From NCBI RefSeq assembly GCF_039405155.1, contig NZ_CP135049.1, positions 372,001 through 436,000 on the forward strand: a stretch of 64,000 nucleotides of DNA. The letters run 5' to 3'. Positions 59,549 to 64,000 of the stretch are shown piece after piece. Within the stretch, counting starts at the first letter, position 1. Each line of letters opens with the position of its first letter. Both the position numbers and the translations under genes were made by a program. The notes under the pieces are model-generated. The model searched no databases. It saw nothing but the letters and a program-made list of their open reading frames with translations, and had not been told where the DNA came from. Origin of the DNA: Buchnera aphidicola (Taiwanaphis decaspermi) (GTDB lineage: Bacteria; Pseudomonadota; Gammaproteobacteria; Enterobacterales; Enterobacteriaceae).

Positions 59549-60298
59549 ATGAATAATTGGGTTAAAGCAAAAGTTATATCTATAAAAAAATATAATGGAA
59601 ATTTGTTAAAAATAATATTACATGCTGACATATTACCATTCATTGCTGGACAATTTACTAAATTTTTGATAAAAAAAAAAAATAGTATAAAAATAAGAAG
59701 AGCTTATTCATATGTAAACAGTCCTAAAAGCAATAATTTAGAATTTTATATAGTTAAAATAAAAAAAGGTGTAATGACATCTAAATTATTTAAATTAAAT
59801 ATTGGAGATGATTTAATAATTAGTAAAAAATCTTTTGGTTTTTTTATTTTAAAAAATATACCTAAATCATATTATTTATGGATGTTTGCTACTGGTACGG
59901 GTATAGGACCGTATTTATCAATGTTACAAGATAAAAATCATACGTTAAAATTTAATAATATTATTTTGGTACACGCTGTAAAATATTTTAAAGAATTATG
60001 TTATTTAGATTTAATGTATGATCTAAAAAAAAAATATAAAGGTAAATTAATTATTAAAAATGTATTAAGCAGAGAATATAATTCAGAAACTTTAACAGGT
60101 AGAATACCTAATTTAATTAAAAACAAGTTATTAGAAAATAGTTTGAATATTTCTATGAATAAAAATAATAGTCATGTAATGTTATGCGGCAATCCTAATA
60201 TGGTAAAAAATACTGAAAAAGTTTTGATAAAATATAAAAATATGAAAAAACATTTAAATAGAAATCCAGGGCATATTACCAAAGAAAACTATTGGTAA
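59549..60298 (+). CDS. fpr: Ferredoxin/flavodoxin-NADP reductase
   Basis: FAD enzyme that moves electrons between NADPH and flavodoxin or ferredoxin, for example for Fe-S and radical-SAM enzymes. The 249 residues (E. coli 248) show the FAD-binding RRAYSYVNSP, the nucleotide loop ATGTGIGPYLSML, VMLCGNPNMV and the C-terminal aromatic end ENYW. GGAA lies 14 bases upstream of the ATG. It converges on epmA with a 13-base gap. Confidence 0.96.
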   Translation: MNNWVKAKVISIKKYNGNLLKIILHADILPFIAGQFTKFLIKKKNSIKIRRAYSYVNSPKSNNLEFYIVKIKKGVMTSKLFKLNIGDDLIISKKSFGFFILKNIPKSYYLWMFATGTGIGPYLSMLQDKNHTLKFNNIILVHAVKYFKELCYLDLMYDLKKKYKGKLIIKNVLSREYNSETLTGRIPNLIKNKLLENSLNISMNKNNSHVMLCGNPNMVKNTEKVLIKYKNMKKHLNRNPGHITKENYW

Positions 60299-60311
60299 AA
60301 ATAATTGTGTA

Positions 60312-61289
60312 TTAACATATATCTAATGGAAAATTAATTATTTCATTTATATTTTTTATTTTTAATATAGACATAATTAATCTTTCTATTCCGATTGCTA
60401 CTCCTGAACATTGAGGTAATCCTTTTTTTAAAGAATTTATAAAATTTTTATCTATTTTTACTTTTTTCATTCCATTTTTTTCCCTAGTTTTGTTATTTTT
60501 TTTAAAACGTTTTTTTTGTTCTTTAAAATCAACTAATTCATCAAAACCATTAGCTATTTCTAATCCATATGAAAATATTTCAAATCTTTCTGATATTTTA
60601 TTATTTAAACTATTTATTTTAGATAAAGATGCTTGAGATGCAGGAAAATGATAAATAAAAATCAATTCTATTTTTTTTAATATCGGATATAATCCAATTA
60701 TAAATAAATATTCTAATAATGAATCTTTATTTTTATTTTTAAAAGACAAACTATTATCTTTTGATACATCTTGTATTTTTTTTATTAAATCTTTTTTGCT
60801 ACATGTTAATGGATTTATTTTTAAATAATTCATAAATATTCTTTCATAAGAAATGAAAACAACTTTTTTGTATTTTTTTAAATTATTTAATAAAACATTA
60901 ATTTTATTCATTAATTTAAAAATATCACAATTTGTTTCATACCATTCTAAAATTGTAAATTCTGGATTGTGATATTTACCTAATTCACCATTTCTAAAGC
61001 TATGACATATTTGATAAATAGATCCTAAACCATAAGATATTAATCTTTTCATATGGTATTCTGGACTTGTTATTAACCATAATTTTTTTTTTTTTTTATT
61101 TAAAAATAAAGTTTTGAAAGGAGTGATATTTACATCAGTAACTGTAAATGAAGACATAATGGGTGTGTCTACTTCTAAGACATTGTTTTTTAGAAAAAAA
61201 CTCCTTATTTTATTGATAATTTTTGCTCTTTTAAAAATGTTAATATGTGATGTTTTGGGAATAAATTCATCTTTTTTTATATTTTTCAT
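60312..61289 (-). CDS. epmA: Elongation factor P--(R)-beta-lysine ligase
   Basis: Class II lysyl-tRNA-synthetase paralogue that lysylates elongation factor P, easing translation of polyproline. The 325 residues equal E. coli EpmA and lack the tRNA anticodon-binding domain of LysS. Class II motifs are visible: LEVDTPIMS (motif 1), SFRNGELGKYHNPEF (motif 2) and SGVAIGIERLIM (motif 3). An A15 coding tract (61083-61097) encodes a lysine run near residue 66. efp and epmB are not in the window. Confidence 0.95.
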   Translation of the reverse strand: MKNIKKDEFIPKTSHINIFKRAKIINKIRSFFLKNNVLEVDTPIMSSFTVTDVNITPFKTLFLNKKKKKLWLITSPEYHMKRLISYGLGSIYQICHSFRNGELGKYHNPEFTILEWYETNCDIFKLMNKINVLLNNLKKYKKVVFISYERIFMNYLKINPLTCSKKDLIKKIQDVSKDNSLSFKNKNKDSLLEYLFIIGLYPILKKIELIFIYHFPASQASLSKINSLNNKISERFEIFSYGLEIANGFDELVDFKEQKKRFKKNNKTREKNGMKKVKIDKNFINSLKKGLPQCSGVAIGIERLIMSILKIKNINEIINFPLDIC

Positions 61290-61399
61290 TTTAATATATT
61301 TTTTAATTTTAATTTTTTATACAAAAACATTTATTTAAAATAAATGTTTTGTTATTATTTAATTTTATAAACATAACATAAATAAGTTAAATACAACAA

Positions 61400-61900
61400 A
61401 TGAATAATTTAGTAATATATCCAGGTACTTTTGATCCAATAACATATGGTCATATTGACATAATTCGTAGAACAAAAAATATATTTAAAAATATTATTGT
61501 TGCTGTTATAGATAAACCTAATTTTAAAACTATGTTCAATTTAAAAGAGAGAAAAAATTTGTTAAAAGAATCTACTAAAAATATAAAAAACATTTTAATA
61601 TTGTCTTTTAATGATTTAATTGTTAATTTTGCATCATCTAAAAAAGTTTTTTTATTAATAAGAGGAATAAGAGATAATTCAGACTTAAATTATGAAATGA
61701 ATTTTTATCGAATTAATAAAATATTAAACAAAAAAGTTGAAACTATCTTTTTATTTTCATCTAATAAGTTTTCATATGTATCATCATCTATAATAAAAGA
61801 GATATCTTATTATGGAGGAAACGTTAAAAAATTTGTTCCAAAAAATGTGTGCAAAGCTTTAAGTAATAAAATTAAAAGTTTAAAAAAAAAAAATAAATAA
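61400..61900 (+). CDS. coaD: Phosphopantetheine adenylyltransferase
   Basis: Penultimate step of coenzyme A synthesis: 4'-phosphopantetheine plus ATP to dephospho-CoA. The 166 residues (E. coli 159) carry the nucleotidyltransferase motif YPGTFDPITYGHIDII with Thr10 and His18, and VSSSIIKEI near the C-terminus. The E. coli partner waaA/kdtA is absent. It converges on ynfM with a 45-base gap. Confidence 0.96.
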   Translation: MNNLVIYPGTFDPITYGHIDIIRRTKNIFKNIIVAVIDKPNFKTMFNLKERKNLLKESTKNIKNILILSFNDLIVNFASSKKVFLLIRGIRDNSDLNYEMNFYRINKILNKKVETIFLFSSNKFSYVSSSIIKEISYYGGNVKKFVPKNVCKALSNKIKSLKKKNK

Positions 61901-61945
61901 TATTTTTTATTATTTAATACATATATTATTTTTTTAATACAAGTT

Positions 61946-63130
61946 TTATTTTTTAATTCCTTTAGCTATTAAGATACCTATTATTAACATAAATAAAATA
62001 AATATAGATATTCCATACCAAGAATACCAATACCAAAATACACCACCCAAAGTTCCAAATATACTAGCTCCTAAATAATAAAAAAAAAGATACAAAGAAG
62101 TAGCTTGTCCTTTATATTTTTTTACATGATAACCTACCCAACTGCTAGAAACTGAATGAGCTGAAAAAAATCCTGCTGAAAATATCATTAATCCAATGAT
62201 TATCGTCAATAAGAAATTAAACTGTGTAATGATTAAACCTGTTATCATCAAACATATTGAAAAAACTAGTATTTTAGACCTACCATAAATTTCTGTCAAA
62301 ACGCCAGCTTTTGGAGAACTATATATGCCTGTTAAATAAACCATAGAAATAGAACCTAATAAAGCATGATTTATAAATGTTGGTAAAGATATTAATCTAT
62401 ATCCAATATAGTTAAATAAAGTAATAAAACAACCCATTAAAATAAATCCTACAAAAAATAATTTAGATAGTATTTTATCCTTGCATTGATTTAATCCATT
62501 TACAAATAATTTAACAGGATGGATCGATATTGGAAAAAAATTGTTAGAAGGTGGTAATAATATTATAAATATTAATGTAGAAATAAAAGATAATATTCCT
62601 ATTATTAATAATGCTATTTTCCAACAAAAATATATAGACAAAAAACTGGTTATAAACCTTCCAAAAAAACCTCCTAGCGAATTTCCACTAATATATAGTC
62701 CAATAGCAAACGCTAACAATTTTGGATGTATTTCTTCACTTAAATAACTCATTGCAACAGCAGTTACTCCACTCAACGATAATCCAGTAATAGATCTTAT
62801 TAATATTATATGCTTCCAATTATTCATAAAAGAACACAATATAGTTAATAAAGAAGCTGTTACTAATGAACTAATCATTATTTTTTTCCTACCTATATAA
62901 TCTGATATAGGTCCTGTAAATAACATTCCTAAAGCCATAGTTATTGTTGTAACAGACAATGACAAACTTGCATGTGTTGGAGTTAAATGAAATATTTTTG
63001 AAAAAATTGGTAATATTGGTTGAACACAATATAAGATAGCAAAAGTAGAAAATCCTGCAGAAAACAAAGCTAACATAATTATGTTGAAATTTTTATGATC
63101 TTTTTTTATGTATTTTTTTTTGTTTTTCAT
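61946..63130 (-). CDS. ynfM: Major facilitator transporter of the YnfM family
   Basis: Inner-membrane carrier with 12 hydrophobic segments; substrate unproven, annotated in E. coli as a possible drug or arabinose exporter. The 394 residues align with E. coli YnfM: ILYCVQPILPIFS, the loop motif GPISDYIGRKKIM, TYLSEEIHPK-like SYLSEEIHPK, GLYISGNSLGGFFGR and FYYLGASIFGTLGGVFW. The Lys-rich N-terminus replaces the E. coli leader. It is codirectional with dapF across a 192-base A/T-rich spacer with no recognised element. Confidence 0.9.
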   Translation of the reverse strand: MKNKKKYIKKDHKNFNIIMLALFSAGFSTFAILYCVQPILPIFSKIFHLTPTHASLSLSVTTITMALGMLFTGPISDYIGRKKIMISSLVTASLLTILCSFMNNWKHIILIRSITGLSLSGVTAVAMSYLSEEIHPKLLAFAIGLYISGNSLGGFFGRFITSFLSIYFCWKIALLIIGILSFISTLIFIILLPPSNNFFPISIHPVKLFVNGLNQCKDKILSKLFFVGFILMGCFITLFNYIGYRLISLPTFINHALLGSISMVYLTGIYSSPKAGVLTEIYGRSKILVFSICLMITGLIITQFNFLLTIIIGLMIFSAGFFSAHSVSSSWVGYHVKKYKGQATSLYLFFYYLGASIFGTLGGVFWYWYSWYGISIFILFMLIIGILIAKGIKK

Positions 63131-63322
63131 TAAATTGTTGTTGATTTTTATTTTTGTTCAATAAAAAAATTTTATTTTTTTAAAATACTATGTTTTTATA
63201 TATTAATTATCTTTAGTTTATATTAAAAAATAAATATTTATAAATAATAATTGTTATATTGTTTTTTTATTTTTTTAAAATATTGGATTATATGTATTTA
63301 ATAAATTATTAATAATAAATAT

Positions 63323-64000
63323 TTATATTTTTATACATCCATCATATACATATTTAACAGGTCCTGTCATAAATAAATCTTTTTTAATGTTTTTCCATTT
63401 TACATATAAATTACCTTCTTTGAACATTACTTTAACTTTGCTTGATAACTTTTTTCTTATAATGCCGATGGCTACAGAAGCACAAGCTGCACTACCACAA
63501 CTTGATGTTTCTCCAACACCTCTTTCATATACACGTAAAATTATGTTATTTTTATCTAATATTTGCATAAAACTAACATTAACTTTTTCAGGAAACAAAT
63601 AATGATTTTCTATTTTTTTTCCTATTATGTTTATTTTAGTTTTCTTTACATTTGAAACTTCTATAACACAATGAGGGTTTCCTAGAGAAACCACCCCAAT
63701 TTTTATTTTTTTATTTTTAATCTTTATTTTATACGTTTTTTTTTGAATATTAGTTATAAATGGTATTTTTTTTGGATTAAAAATAGGTTTTCCAATATTT
63801 ACTTCTATGTTATTTTTTTTTAAAATTCTTAATTTCATATATGAATTTTTAGTTTTTATACATATATTTTTTTTTTTCGTTATTTTTTTATAAAATAAAA
63901 AAAATGCAAAACATCTAGCGCCATTAGCACATTGAAAAATTTCACTTCCATCAGCATTAAATATTTTGTAAAAAAAATCTATTTTTTTTTCATTAGATTT
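63323..64000 (-). CDS. dapF: Diaminopimelate epimerase, C-terminal part (runs off the window edge)
   Basis: Converts LL- to meso-diaminopimelate for lysine and peptidoglycan. The minus-strand frame stays open to base 64000, so about 48 N-terminal residues lie outside; the ATG at 63838 is internal, because the codons before it encode FNADGSEIFQCANGARCFA. Both catalytic cysteines are present, in QCANGARC and SSCGSAACAS. In E. coli these loops read QCGNGARC and ACGSGACAA, so a glycine next to each cysteine has become alanine. The C-terminal TGPVKYVYDG is complete. Confidence 0.95.
   Translation of the reverse strand, partial: KSNEKKIDFFYKIFNADGSEIFQCANGARCFAFFLFYKKITKKKNICIKTKNSYMKLRILKKNNIEVNIGKPIFNPKKIPFITNIQKKTYKIKIKNKKIKIGVVSLGNPHCVIEVSNVKKTKINIIGKKIENHYLFPEKVNVSFMQILDKNNIILRVYERGVGETSSCGSAACASVAIGIIRKKLSSKVKVMFKEGNLYVKWKNIKKDLFMTGPVKYVYDGCIKI

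Noticed and set aside
63323..63838. 171-residue DapF as a complete gene starting at 63838
   Set aside because: The frame is open upstream and encodes the catalytic-cysteine loop, so the gene is full length and cut by the window edge.

Overview
The window is extremely AT-rich, gene-dense chromosomal DNA from a strongly reduced gammaproteobacterial endosymbiont. The closest fit is the Buchnera aphidicola lineage, the obligate symbiont of aphids. The main reasons are a 23S-5S rRNA operon unlinked to 16S and sitting behind aroE and tRNA-Glu (a known Buchnera hallmark), proteins that align almost end to end with Escherichia coli orthologues while being rich in Lys, Asn and Ile, and short AT-rich spacers. 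I see no insertion sequence, prophage, CRISPR array, restriction system or plasmid-type gene. The aphid host cannot be named from the sequence.

Layout. (1) 1-4.4 kb: partial cysS, cspE, then 5S, 23S and tRNA-Glu, all on the minus strand, with a good promoter, a boxA and a processing stem. (2) 4.4-7.4 kb: aroE-tsaC (minus), divergent from def-fmt (plus). (3) 7.5-26.8 kb: the alpha, spc, S10 and str ribosomal operons in E. coli order (rplQ to rpsL), followed by tusB, tusC and tusD. A hairpin terminator and an extended -10 promoter separate S10 from spc. (4) 27-35.9 kb: tsgA; trpS, rpe, aroB, aroK; tRNA-Ser; deoD, deoB; ansA; nfuA. (5) 36-45.4 kb: bioH, ssb, dusA, dnaB, gshB, ruvX, hemW, yggX, ibpA, sbcB, yeeX. 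(6) 45.4-57.3 kb: tRNA-Asn, tRNA-Ile(CAU), pyrE, dut, rplI-rpsR-rpsF, rnr, purA, miaA, mutL, pgi, orn, tRNA-Gly, rpmE. (7) 57.5-64 kb: hslVU, fpr, epmA, coaD, ynfM and partial dapF.

From tsaC to aroK the order is collinear with the E. coli aroE-to-aroK region once lost genes are removed (for example topA, smf, rsmB, trkA, fkpA, dam, damX, gph). The losses leave clean junctions with no recognisable pseudogene.

How it works together. Most genes serve translation: ribosomal proteins, EF-Tu, EF-G, Def/Fmt, three aminoacyl-tRNA synthetase-family genes, and tRNA modification by TsaC, MiaA, DusA and TusBCD. The remainder covers aromatic and lysine precursor synthesis (aroE, aroB, aroK, dapF), nucleotides (pyrE, dut, purA, deoD, deoB), cofactors (bioH, coaD, hemW, nfuA, gshB, fpr), DNA maintenance (dnaB, ssb, mutL, sbcB) and protein quality control (hslVU, ibpA). 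Only two solute transporters are present (tsgA, ynfM).

I found no undescribed multi-gene system. The points most worth checking are A15-A17 tracts inside essential reading frames, a P-loop substitution in MiaA, an unusual ibpA heat-shock promoter, retention of the uncharacterised YeeX, an expanded helix 25 in 23S rRNA and a truncated RNase R.
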